NCBI GenBank assembly: GCA_937901435.1 | Contig: CALGTJ010000080.1 | Location: 1-9,011 of the forward strand | Reading direction: 5' to 3' | Length of the DNA: 9,011 nt | Source: an uncultured Rhodobacter sp. | Lineage (GTDB): Bacteria; Pseudomonadota; Alphaproteobacteria; Rhodobacterales; Rhodobacteraceae | Shown: positions 1-6,232 of the stretch, piece by piece | Layout of the letters: each line of letters begins with the position of its first letter | How positions within the stretch are numbered: the stretch's first letter is position 1 | The notes under the pieces: generated by a model | The model's database searches: none | Seen by the model: only the letters and a program-made list of their open reading frames with translations | Told to the model about the DNA's origin: nothing | Translations under genes and position numbers: made by a program

Positions 1-5
1 GAAAA

Positions 6-56
6 TGGGATAAAACTATCCCAGTTGGTGGACCACTTCAGTGGGGGCACTCCAAC
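6..56. repeat. Consecutive inverted repeats at window start
   Basis: Three inverted repeats occur in tandem. TGGGATA (6-12) and TATCCCA (17-23) form a perfect 7-bp stem with a 4-nt loop. CCACT (33-37) and AGTGG (40-44) form a 5-bp stem with a 2-nt spacer. GTTGG (24-28) and CCAAC (52-56) enclose the second hairpin. No T-run directly follows the stems, although a short T5 lies at 78-82. They could be the end of a terminator or recombination region of the element on the left. Confidence 0.4.
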
Positions 57-140
57 AGTTGCCGCTGTGACGGGGCCTTTTTCGTTTTGAACCGGCGATA
101 TTGGCTTTGAAACTTTCGCTTTTTGTTCACTTTTTGTCAG

Positions 141-157
141 GGGGTGCTTTGCACCCT
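141..157. repeat. Perfect hairpin GGGTGC-TTT-GCACCC
   Basis: GGGTGC (142-147) and GCACCC (151-156) pair perfectly around a TTT loop, with a further G-T pair at 141/157. There is no T-run directly after the stem on either strand, so an intrinsic terminator is not supported. It lies 34 nt before the tRNA-Cys fragment, inside the putative element end. Confidence 0.45.
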
Positions 158-190
158 TAAGACGTTGTTTTTGCTTCCTATCTTTCTGGC

Positions 191-234
191 TTGCAAATCC
201 GTGTACACCGGTTCGATTCCGGTACTCGCCTCCA
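191..234 (+). pseudogene. Partial tRNA-Cys(GCA), 3' half only; likely attachment-site duplicate
   Basis: The sequence reads as the 3' half of a tRNA-Cys. It has an anticodon loop TTGCAAA (191-197) with anticodon GCA, the 3' anticodon-stem arm TCCGT (198-202), and a variable region GTAC (203-206). The T-stem ACCGG/CCGGT (207-211 and 219-223) surrounds the loop TTCGATT (212-218). The 3' acceptor strand ACTCGCC (224-230) is followed by discriminator T (231), the expected identity base for CysRS, and an encoded CCA (232-234). The 5' partners are absent: bases 186-190 (CTGGC) do not pair properly with TCCGT, and no GGCGAGT acceptor strand or D-arm lies upstream. Homology stops at the anticodon loop, a known crossover region for tyrosine recombinases at tRNA genes. 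It cannot be a functional tRNA as it stands. Confidence 0.85.
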
Positions 235-238
235 TTTA

Positions 239-302
239 CTTTCAAGCACTTAGACAGAAACTCAAAACCAAAAAATGAGTTTCAAACACGGATACTTGAA
301 AG
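239..302. repeat. Nested inverted repeat adjacent to the tRNA-Cys fragment
   Basis: An outer perfect 8-bp pair, CTTTCAAG (239-246) and CTTGAAAG (295-302), encloses an inner perfect 8-bp pair, GAAACTCA (257-264) and TGAGTTTC (276-283), whose loop is A-rich. The outer right arm overlaps the palindrome GAAAGCTTTC (298-307). The structure begins 4 nt after the tRNA CCA. There is no trailing T-run, so it is not a standard terminator. Its position beside a probable attachment core suggests a protein-binding or recombination-related element, which is speculation. Confidence 0.5.
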
Positions 303-581
303 CTTTCACGGAACAGCTTTACTGTCCCAACATCCAGCAGAAAAGCTTGTGGGAGACAGATGGGTGTCCGCAGGAACTCCGCGGATGGCCAAAACCGCCC
401 AAGCATAAGAATTTTCAATACTATCTCCAGTATTGTATCGCTGGCTGAAACATCTTTTCCCGCTAGGTTTCGAGAATATGGCTACCAACGGCCTCAAATC
501 TATCCGTCGCCCCTCCATCTTGAGAGAGGTGCCACAACAGAAACTACGTTGCCTTCTGTCTTTCGTATCGACGCATACTCG

Positions 582-597
582 GGCCTTCCTTCAGGCC
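582..597. repeat. Weak hairpin downstream of the operon
   Basis: GGCCT (582-586) and AGGCC (593-597) flank a 6-nt loop, 36 nt beyond the last ATPase stop codon. No T-run follows in the leftward direction. It may mark the 3' end of the operon mRNA, but I cannot call it a terminator. Confidence 0.3.
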
Positions 598-632
598 ACG
601 ACGAGACCAACCCAACGGGGGGCGCTGCCCAA

Positions 633-1727
633 TCAGGACGAAGCAAGGCATTCGACCCGCTGGCCGTCATCGAACAGCAGCAAATCTTCGGGCGAAACCG
701 ACAGGCCCACTTCATCGCCCTGCGTGAGGGATTTGTGGTGTCTCGATTTGACTTTGAGCGCCGCGCCGTCCGAGGTTTTGAGACCGAAAACGCGGTCGAT
801 CCCGAGATTTTCAATCGTCTCGACGGTGGCGCGCGGGAGGTCGCCCACCTCCTCTTTGAGGTGGATATGCTCGGGCCTGACGCCAACCCTGACGGCTTCG
901 GGATCGCGCGCGGCGCCCTCCGGCTCGAAATCAACGCCGAGCACGGGGCAATGCAAGGCGCCGCCTCTTGGTTGTACGGCGAAGAGATTGAGCGGTGGAG
1001 AGCCAATGAAATAGCCGACGAACTCGTTTTGCGGCCGCTCGAACAACTCCTCGGGTGGGCCCGATTGCTGCACGCGCCCGTCCATCATCACCACCACTTC
1101 ATCGGCAAAGGACATCGCCTCCGCCTGATCGTGGGTGACGAGGATCATCGTGATCCCCGTGGAGCGGTTGATCTCGCGTAGCTTGCGGCGCAGGTCGAAT
1201 TTCATTTGCGGGTCGATGACGGTCAGCGGCTCGTCGAGAAGCACCGCGCTCACATCATCGCGCACCAACCCGCGCCCCAGAGAGATCAGCTGCTTTTGAT
1301 CGGCGCTGAGTTTGCGCGCGGGCTGGTCGAGAATATCCGACAGATCGAGCAGCCCCGCGATATGGGTGACGCGTTCGGCGATTTTCACAGGCGCCCATTT
1401 GCGACACTCCAGCGGGAAGGCGAGATTCTGGCGCACGGTCTTGGTCGTGTAGATCACGGGAAACTGGAACACCTGCGCGATATTGCGCGCGGCTGTGCCT
1501 GCCTTCGTGACGTCGACCCCATCAAAGAGCAGCTGCCCGTCGGAGGGTTCCAGCAGACCCGAAATGATATTGAGCATCGTGCTTTTGCCACAGCCCGACG
1601 GGCCGAGCAGCGCGTAGGTCTTGCCGTCTTCCCATGTCAGATCCACGGGTTTGAGCGCATAATCGGCATCGGAATTCGGATTGGGCGCATAGGAATGGCC
1701 GAGGTTTTTTAGAGTGATTTCCGCCAT
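633..1727 (-). CDS. ABC transporter ATPase, GlpT-like (degenerate signature motif)
   Basis: This 364-residue protein is a MalK-type ATPase of a carbohydrate or polyol importer, acting on the cytoplasmic face of the two permeases. Visible motifs are Walker A GPSGCGKS (42-49), Q-loop Q88 in VFQFPVIY, Walker B ending LLDEP (D165, E166) and H-loop H199 in VTHDQ. A C-terminal regulatory (OB/TOBE-type) domain spans roughly 235-364. The signature is LSADQ (140-144) instead of LSGGQ and the D-loop reads TVID. This pattern (QFPVIY, LxAD, DEPLTVIDP) matches my memory of GlpT of the Rhizobium glycerol importer. Its ATG shares one base with the upstream gene's TGA (TGATG), which indicates translational coupling. 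It is the last gene of the operon, ending in TGA at 633-635. Family assignment is firm; the substrate is unknown. Confidence 0.92.
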   Translation of the reverse strand: MAEITLKNLGHSYAPNPNSDADYALKPVDLTWEDGKTYALLGPSGCGKSTMLNIISGLLEPSDGQLLFDGVDVTKAGTAARNIAQVFQFPVIYTTKTVRQNLAFPLECRKWAPVKIAERVTHIAGLLDLSDILDQPARKLSADQKQLISLGRGLVRDDVSAVLLDEPLTVIDPQMKFDLRRKLREINRSTGITMILVTHDQAEAMSFADEVVVMMDGRVQQSGPPEELFERPQNEFVGYFIGSPPLNLFAVQPRGGALHCPVLGVDFEPEGAARDPEAVRVGVRPEHIHLKEEVGDLPRATVETIENLGIDRVFGLKTSDGAALKVKSRHHKSLTQGDEVGLSVSPEDLLLFDDGQRVECLASS

Positions 1728-2779
1728 CAGTCAGCCCTTTCGGTGATATTGTTGCCGCTCTGCGAGAAGAGCATGAGCGCATTGGGGTCGAGCGCGACAT
1801 TGAGGCTGTCGCCATTGTGAAATTCGTGGATACCGTCGACCAACATGACCGCGTTTCCGAAGGGGAGGTTGAGGTGGACAATCGTGTCCGAGCCCGAGAA
1901 TTCGGCCAGAGAGACGCGCGCTTCGATGTCGCCGCCAATGCTCAGCGCATCGGGGCGGATGGCGATTTGCACGGGGCCGTCGGGGGGCAGGATCAGATCG
2001 GCTTGGCCCGGCAGGAAACCATCGGCGAAGTGTAACACCCCGCCTGTTACTTCGCCCGCGCAGATCGAGATTGGCGGGTCGGAGATAACGCGGGCCACAT
2101 CGACGGTGGGCGGCGCGTCAAACAGCGTGCCCGGGTCGCCTTGCGCGACGATCCGACCCTCGTGCATGACGATCAGCTCATTGCCCAACTGCATAGCTTC
2201 GGCGGGTTCGGTGGTCGAGTAGAGGATGATCCCTTCGGCGTTTTCATGCAGCAGGCGAGGAAACTCCTCGCGCAATTGTTCGCGAAGTTTGTAGTCGAGG
2301 TTGGCCAGCGGCTCGTCCATCAGCAGGATGCGCGCATGTTTGACGATGGCGCGGGCCAGCGCGACGCGTTGCTGTTGTCCCCCCGACAACTCGGGCGGCA
2401 TGCGCGTCTCGAAGCCGCCAAGGCCGACCAGCGCCAGCGCCTCTTTTGCACGTGCCCGCGCGGCCGCTTTGCCTTGGCCTTTGCGCCGCAGTGGGAAGGC
2501 GACGTTGTCGAGCACATTGAGGTGCGGGTAGTTGATGAATTGCTGGTAGACCATCGCCATTTGGCGCGCGCGGATCGGGGTGCGCAGGAGGTCGTCTCCA
2601 TCAAGATAGACAGCGCCCTCGCTGATCTCGTCGAGACCGATCAGGGTGCGCAGCAATTCGGTTTTCCCTGCGCCCGTGCGGCCCAGAATAGTGTAGATTT
2701 TCCCCGCTTCGAAATGTGCGCTAAGCGATTGGAGCGGCACTTTCGGGTCGGATGTGGAGAGGTTTTCTAGTGTCAGCAT
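1727..2779 (-). CDS. ABC transporter ATPase, GlpS-like (H-loop histidine missing)
   Basis: This 350-residue protein is the second MalK-type ATPase and presumably the dimer partner of the downstream ATPase. Motifs are Walker A GRTGAGKT (33-40), Q-loop Q79 in MVYQQFINYPHL, an intact signature LSGGQ (131-135), Walker B ILLMDEP (D155, E156) and D-loop LANLD (158-162). The H-loop, normally VTHDQ, reads STTEP, with T190 at the histidine position. A C-terminal OB/TOBE-like regulatory domain follows from about residue 225. The YQQFINYP and TTEP patterns recall GlpS of the rhizobial glycerol importer. The start lies 4 nt after the stop of the upstream permease, and the stop overlaps the next start by one base, so the pair is tightly co-expressed. 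The complementary defects of the two ATPases are discussed in the findings. Confidence 0.92.
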   Translation of the reverse strand: MLTLENLSTSDPKVPLQSLSAHFEAGKIYTILGRTGAGKTELLRTLIGLDEISEGAVYLDGDDLLRTPIRARQMAMVYQQFINYPHLNVLDNVAFPLRRKGQGKAAARARAKEALALVGLGGFETRMPPELSGGQQQRVALARAIVKHARILLMDEPLANLDYKLREQLREEFPRLLHENAEGIILYSTTEPAEAMQLGNELIVMHEGRIVAQGDPGTLFDAPPTVDVARVISDPPISICAGEVTGGVLHFADGFLPGQADLILPPDGPVQIAIRPDALSIGGDIEARVSLAEFSGSDTIVHLNLPFGNAVMLVDGIHEFHNGDSLNVALDPNALMLFSQSGNNITERAD

Positions 2780-2783
2780 GGTG

Positions 2784-3629
2784 TTACCTGAAAGCTCCTG
2801 CGAGGGATCCGCGCGACATGAAGCGCTCCACGACCACAGCGACCAAGGCGAGCGGTGTCACCGAGATCAAAGCGAAGGCGGAGAGCGACCACCACGGGGT
2901 GACGGAGGAATTGAGCGACACGATGGCCACGGGCAGGAGTTGGGTTTTGGTGAAGGTCAGGATGAAGGCGAAGAAGAAGTCGTTCCAGCCGAAGATCAGG
3001 CAGAACATGCCGGCCACGACGATGCCTGCGACGGAGTTGGGTAGGATGACGCGGAAGAATGCGCCGATGGGCGTGCAACCGTCGATCATCGCCATTTCGT
3101 CGAGCTCGGGCGGGATGGAGCCGAAGAAGTCGATCATCACCCAGACCGCGATCGGCAGCAGCAGCGCGATATAGACCAGCACCAGCCCCGCGATGGTGTC
3201 GAGGGCCCCGATTTCCTTGAGCATGAGGAAGAAGGGGATGGCCAGCACGATCGGCGGCATGATGCGTTGCGAGATGAAGAAGAAGGTGATGTCCGAGTTT
3301 TTCACGAAGCCCGCGCGGAACTGGTAACGGCTGAGCCCATAGGCGGCGAGCGTGCCCAGGATCAGGGAGATCACGCTGGCGATCAACGTAACCATGGCGG
3401 AGTTGATGAAGGGGGTGACGATGTTGATGCCTTGGCTGCCGGAGGAGAAGAGCGATTGCCAGCCTTTGGTGGAGGGTTCGAATTCCAGCCACGGGATATA
3501 GGTCGCGCCACTGGTCACGGCGTTGGCGTCTTTGAACGAGGTGGACAGCGCCCATAGGAAGGGGAAGACCACGAAGGTCGACCAGCCCAGCAGGCAGAGG
3601 TATTTGGCGGTTTGATAGGTGCGGCGCAT
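2784..3629 (-). CDS. ABC transporter permease, MalG/UgpE family
   Basis: This 281-residue inner-membrane protein is the second transmembrane subunit of the importer. It has an N-terminal membrane segment (about 11-31), a periplasmic loop rich in Gly and Trp (about 35-72), and five further hydrophobic segments. The cytoplasmic EAA coupling loop is seen as ELDEMAMIDG followed by FFRVILP (about 175-197), where an ATPase docks. Length and layout are normal for MalG-type permeases. The ATG has a good GGAGG ribosome-binding site (3636-3640) inside the end of the upstream permease gene, and the two genes are separated by one base. The substrate cannot be inferred from this subunit. Confidence 0.93.
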   Translation of the reverse strand: MRRTYQTAKYLCLLGWSTFVVFPFLWALSTSFKDANAVTSGATYIPWLEFEPSTKGWQSLFSSGSQGINIVTPFINSAMVTLIASVISLILGTLAAYGLSRYQFRAGFVKNSDITFFFISQRIMPPIVLAIPFFLMLKEIGALDTIAGLVLVYIALLLPIAVWVMIDFFGSIPPELDEMAMIDGCTPIGAFFRVILPNSVAGIVVAGMFCLIFGWNDFFFAFILTFTKTQLLPVAIVSLNSSVTPWWSLSAFALISVTPLALVAVVVERFMSRGSLAGAFR

Positions 3630-3630
3630 C

Positions 3631-4497
3631 TCAGGCCTCCTTGCCGACGAGAAAGCGCATCAGGAGTTTGGCGATGATCGTCAGGGTAATGATCATCAGC
3701 ACTAGATAGGTCAGCGACAGCGCCGCCGAGTATCCAACCTGAAAGTCACGCAGACCGCGGATATAGATGTAGTAGGATGGGGTTTCAGTGGCGGTGCCCG
3801 GCCCGCCGGAGGTCAGGACATAGACAGTGTCCATGATCTTGGAGGCCTCAATCAGGCGGATGATGACCGCGCCGATGGAAACGGGTGCCATGAGCGGAAA
3901 AGTCACTTGCCAGAAGGTGCGCCATGGCCCTGCCCCGTCGATGGCGGCGGCGAGATAGGGTTCCTTGGGCAGCGAGACCAGCCCTGCGAGCAGCAGCAAG
4001 AACATGAAAGGCGTCCACTGCCAGACCTCGACCATGATCACGCTGATGAAGGCGCCCGCCGCACTCGATAGCCACGGCACGGGGCCGATACCGATCATCG
4101 AGAGGATGTCGTTGGTCGGCCCGAGGCTCTCGTGCAGCATCGTGCGCCAGATCACCGACATGACCACGGGCGTCGTCATCATCGGGATGAGGAACAGCAC
4201 GCGAAAGATCCGCTGTCCCTTGGCCTCTTTCCACACCGCGAGGGCGAGGGCGAAGCCGAGGACATATTGCAGCGTCACGGTGATCAGGCTGAGGGACGAC
4301 AGGCGCATGAGGCTTTCCCAGAACCGCCCGTCGGCGAAGACGCGCAGGTAGTTCTTGCCGCCGATGTAGTTGAGCCCTGCCTGATAGACGTCCCAACTGG
4401 AAAAGGAGACGCGCACGGTGAAGAGCAGCGGGAAGAGGATGATTGCGGCCAGCGTCAGAAGCGCGGGAAGCAGGAAGAAGTGTTTTGGCTTGAGCAT
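3631..4497 (-). CDS. ABC transporter permease, MalF/UgpA family
   Basis: This 288-residue inner-membrane protein is the first transmembrane subunit of the importer. Six hydrophobic segments are visible: about 8-28, 68-89, 98-118, 148-172, 204-220 (weaker) and 257-284. The EAA loop lies at about 179-203 (EPYLAAAIDGAG followed by WQVTFPLM). It also carries the LTSGGPGTATET stretch (228-239) common in UgpA/MalF-like permeases. The ATG at 4497 is preceded by only a weak GGTGA-like ribosome-binding site. It sits 141 nt after the binding-protein gene, the widest gap in the operon, with two hairpins between them, which suggests lower expression than the binding protein. It pairs with the adjacent MalG-type permease. 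Confidence 0.93.
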   Translation of the reverse strand: MLKPKHFFLLPALLTLAAIILFPLLFTVRVSFSSWDVYQAGLNYIGGKNYLRVFADGRFWESLMRLSSLSLITVTLQYVLGFALALAVWKEAKGQRIFRVLFLIPMMTTPVVMSVIWRTMLHESLGPTNDILSMIGIGPVPWLSSAAGAFISVIMVEVWQWTPFMFLLLLAGLVSLPKEPYLAAAIDGAGPWRTFWQVTFPLMAPVSIGAVIIRLIEASKIMDTVYVLTSGGPGTATETPSYYIYIRGLRDFQVGYSAALSLTYLVLMIITLTIIAKLLMRFLVGKEA

Positions 4498-4522
4498 GGA
4501 TATTCACCGCCGTTGGGGCAGC

Positions 4523-4540
4523 GGGCCGCGGTGACGGCCC
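4523..4540 (-). repeat. Hairpin GGGCCG/CGGCCC upstream of first permease
   Basis: GGGCCG (4523-4528) and CGGCCC (4535-4540) form a perfect 6-bp GC-only stem with a 6-nt loop, 25 nt before the permease start codon. It could form in the operon transcript and restrain translation initiation or RNA decay. No T-run follows it, so it is not an intrinsic terminator. Confidence 0.5.
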
Positions 4541-4578
4541 ACTTTAGGGATATGGAAGGTGGTGGAGAAGTTGGGCTC

Positions 4579-4611
4579 GCGCGCCGTGGCCAGGGAGCAG
4601 CCGCGGCGCGC
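4579..4611 (-). promoter_or_regulatory. Strong intercistronic hairpin after the binding-protein gene
   Basis: The arms 4579-4590 and 4600-4611 are 12 nt each and pair at 11 of 12 positions around a 9-nt loop: eight GC pairs, one C-A mismatch in the leftward transcript, then three GC pairs. It begins 27 nt after the binding-protein stop codon. No U-tract follows. In ABC importer operons such structures commonly protect the upstream mRNA from 3' exonucleases, so that binding protein accumulates above the membrane subunits (as between malE and malF). That role is inferred here. Confidence 0.65.
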
Positions 4612-4638
4612 TTTGCCTTGTGCTAATCTCGGGCGACG

Positions 4639-6171
4639 TTAGCCGTCTTCGAGGCGCACCACGTTGGCATAGGCTTCGCGCAAGCGATCCTCACCGATGC
4701 GATCGACGATGTCGGCCCATTCCTTGGCCACGCCGTCAAGCGCCTCTTGGGCAGACTTCTGGCCCGCCATGGCTTCGGCGACGCCGTTGGCCATGGAGGA
4801 CATGAACTGCCCGACGCCCGGAACACGCAGGTCGTAGACGCGGTTGGTGCTTTGCTCCATGCCCGAGAGGGTTTCGACATAGCTGTCAGCCACGTTGGCC
4901 TCCCAACCCAGACCCTGCCAGAAGGTGGTGTCGAAATGGCTGTCGCGGTAGGGGTTCACACCGAAACGACCGATTTGCAGGTCGTGGAACGTGTTCGCCT
5001 CGTTGGAGAAGAAGCACAGGAAGTCGAAGGCCATTTCCTTGTCATCCGACATCTCAGAGACGGCGGAGGACCAGCCCCATGTCATGTAGGGCGCGCGGTT
5101 GGGGGCCTCGAAGCTGTCCCATGTGCCTGTGTCGCGATTCCAGACCTCTTTGGCACCGGGCAGCGGGGCGGCGGCAACCTGGTTGCGGATGCGGCTTTCT
5201 TCCTGCTGCGCCTGAATGAAGGCGTCGTCCCACGAGTAGCTCATCAGGGTTTGACCGCCCCCGAAGGAGAATATCTCGTCGCCCAGACCGAAGCTCGATC
5301 CACCGGGCGGGAAGGCTTTCTGCGCATCGATGAACAATTCCAGACCGCGCACGAAACCGGGCGTGTTGATGAGCGGCTCCATGGTGTCGAGATCGAAGAA
5401 GAAGCCCCCCTTCACGTCGGGGTGTTTAGCATAGGGTGCGGCGCGGCTGATGAAGGCGGAGAACATCAGGTCGTCGCGCTTGGAGACCTCGGCAGAGCCG
5501 TAGTTATCCTCGCCGTCACCGTCCCAGTCAAAGCCCGAGAAATAGGCCGCAACGGCGTTATACTCTTCCCATGTTTCAGGGATTTTCAGCGCGTTGCCGG
5601 TGTCAGCCAGGTACTTTGCCTGAAGCTCTGCGTTCTCGAACACGTCGGTGCGGTATTTGAGATAGTGGCGGTCGCCGTCCATCGGGTATTGCACCATCTG
5701 GCCGTTCCATGTGGCCACGCCCTTGAAGCTGTCGGTGACGTCCGACATGCCGCTCGAGGCGCTGTAGGCCTCAGGCACGGGGGCGAGGAAACGGTTGAAA
5801 TCACCGATCCACAGCGAGGCATAGAACAGCACGTCATAGGCGTTCTGGCCGCTTTGGAACGGGATCATGATACGCTGGAACAGATCGCCAAAGGGGACGT
5901 GAACGACGTTGACCTCTGCGCCGGTAAGCTCGGCGAATTGCTCCGCGTGCAGCGCCGTGGGCTCCCCGATCACGGGGATGGCGTGGGTGATGACATCAAG
6001 CGTGCGGCCCGAGTAATCCTTGGCGTCGATTGCCGCGTAGTTGCATGTCCCCGGCAGATCTTTCTCGATCCCGTAAGATGTGTAATCCGCCGCCTGCGCC
6101 ATCGGTGCGCCGAGCACACCGGTAACCGCCAGCGCCACTGCGGACAGTGAGCCTGTGAATGTATGTTTCAT
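4639..6171 (-). CDS. Periplasmic solute-binding protein, family 1 (UgpB/MalE-like)
   Basis: This 510-residue protein captures the substrate in the periplasm and delivers it to the MalF/MalG-type permeases. It has a classical signal peptide: Lys2, a hydrophobic core (about 8-21), and an AQA cleavage site after residue 27 (AQA before ADY). No lipobox cysteine is present. The mature N-terminal lobe shows the family-1 pattern GRTLDVITHAIP, then FAELTGAEVNVVHVPFGDLFQRI and YDVLFYASLWIGDF. The length is above the usual 400-450 residues but typical of larger family-1 members. The start is supported by an AGGAGG site (6177-6182) 5 nt before the ATG, the best ribosome-binding site in the operon. I do not recognise it as GlpV-like, although the ATPases look GlpS/GlpT-like. 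The ligand is unknown; a small polyol is a guess from the neighbouring dehydrogenase. Confidence 0.92.
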   Translation of the reverse strand: MKHTFTGSLSAVALAVTGVLGAPMAQAADYTSYGIEKDLPGTCNYAAIDAKDYSGRTLDVITHAIPVIGEPTALHAEQFAELTGAEVNVVHVPFGDLFQRIMIPFQSGQNAYDVLFYASLWIGDFNRFLAPVPEAYSASSGMSDVTDSFKGVATWNGQMVQYPMDGDRHYLKYRTDVFENAELQAKYLADTGNALKIPETWEEYNAVAAYFSGFDWDGDGEDNYGSAEVSKRDDLMFSAFISRAAPYAKHPDVKGGFFFDLDTMEPLINTPGFVRGLELFIDAQKAFPPGGSSFGLGDEIFSFGGGQTLMSYSWDDAFIQAQQEESRIRNQVAAAPLPGAKEVWNRDTGTWDSFEAPNRAPYMTWGWSSAVSEMSDDKEMAFDFLCFFSNEANTFHDLQIGRFGVNPYRDSHFDTTFWQGLGWEANVADSYVETLSGMEQSTNRVYDLRVPGVGQFMSSMANGVAEAMAGQKSAQEALDGVAKEWADIVDRIGEDRLREAYANVVRLEDG

Positions 6172-6176
6172 ATTTT

Positions 6177-6182
6177 CCTCCT
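6177..6182 (-). promoter_or_regulatory. Ribosome-binding site of binding-protein gene
   Basis: AGGAGG lies 5 nt upstream of the ATG at 6171. It is the strongest Shine-Dalgarno match in the operon, consistent with high synthesis of the periplasmic binding protein. Confidence 0.85.
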
Positions 6183-6199
6183 AGAAATTGAATAGATGT

Positions 6200-6218
6200 C
6201 ACGGGGCCAGGCCCCGTG
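6200..6218 (-). repeat. Hairpin between dehydrogenase and binding-protein genes
   Basis: CACGGGGC and GCCCCGTG (6200-6207 and 6211-6218) form a perfect 8-bp stem with a 3-nt loop in the 61-nt gap between the two genes. In the leftward transcript it is followed by ACATCTATTC rather than a U-tract, so complete termination is unlikely. Partial attenuation, or a 5' boundary for a processed binding-protein mRNA, would fit its place just upstream of a strong ribosome-binding site. Confidence 0.6.
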
Positions 6219-6232
6219 TGGCCCGCCCCCGA

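Larger units (their letters stand above)
1..190. mobile_element. Probable terminal end of an integrated element left of the tRNA-Cys fragment
   Basis: This stretch is AT-rich compared with the operon and ends exactly where tRNA-Cys homology begins. By the usual polarity of tRNA-targeted integration, the intact tRNA lies at the far end of the element and the 3' duplicate at this end, so these bases should be element DNA. It contains two clean hairpins (6-23 and 141-157) and two closely spaced copies of CTTTTTGT (119-126 and 130-137). Frame 1 is open from base 1 to a TGA at 88-90 (29 codons) and could be the tail of a truncated gene, but I do not recognise it. No integrase is visible because the window starts here. 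Assignment to an element is inference from the tRNA fragment. Confidence 0.35.
235..632. other. About 400-nt stretch without a convincing gene
   Basis: The region between the tRNA fragment and the end of the ATPase operon is lower in GC than the operon. It contains a nested inverted repeat (239-302), an overlapping 10-bp palindrome GAAAGCTTTC (298-307), an 8-bp palindrome TCCGCGGA near 377-384, and a 5-bp hairpin GGCCT/AGGCC (582-597) about 36 nt past the operon stop. A 70-codon minus-strand frame (306-518) is open, but it lacks a ribosome-binding site and any family resemblance I recognise. I see no clear intrinsic terminator with a U-tract for the leftward operon. Confidence 0.5.

Noticed and set aside
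1..90. Open frame 1 from the window edge to a TGA at 88-90
   Set aside because: Only 29 codons, no family I recognise, and it overlaps the inverted repeats at 6-56. It cannot be called a gene without the sequence to the left.
125..139. LexA/SOS-box-like GTTC-N7-GTCA in the putative element end
   Set aside because: The alphaproteobacterial SOS box is GTTC-N7-GTTC. The second half-site mismatches here and lies in a T-rich repeat, and no gene is seen to start beside it.
306..518. 70-codon minus-strand open frame left of the operon
   Set aside because: No ribosome-binding site, atypical codon use for this genome, and no recognisable domain. Conservation in relatives would be the only reason to revisit it.
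620..630. GGGC/GCCC mini-hairpin right after the last ATPase stop as an operon terminator
   Set aside because: The stem is only four pairs and no U-tract follows in the leftward transcript.
4498..4638. A small GlpU-like membrane protein gene, as in rhizobial glycerol operons
   Set aside because: The gap is 141 nt and filled by two GC hairpins; no open frame with hydrophobic segments fits.
4747..6150. 467-codon open frame antisense to the binding-protein gene
   Set aside because: It is a mirror frame of a GC-rich gene with strong codon bias. The opposite strand encodes an obvious signal peptide and a family-1 binding-protein sequence.
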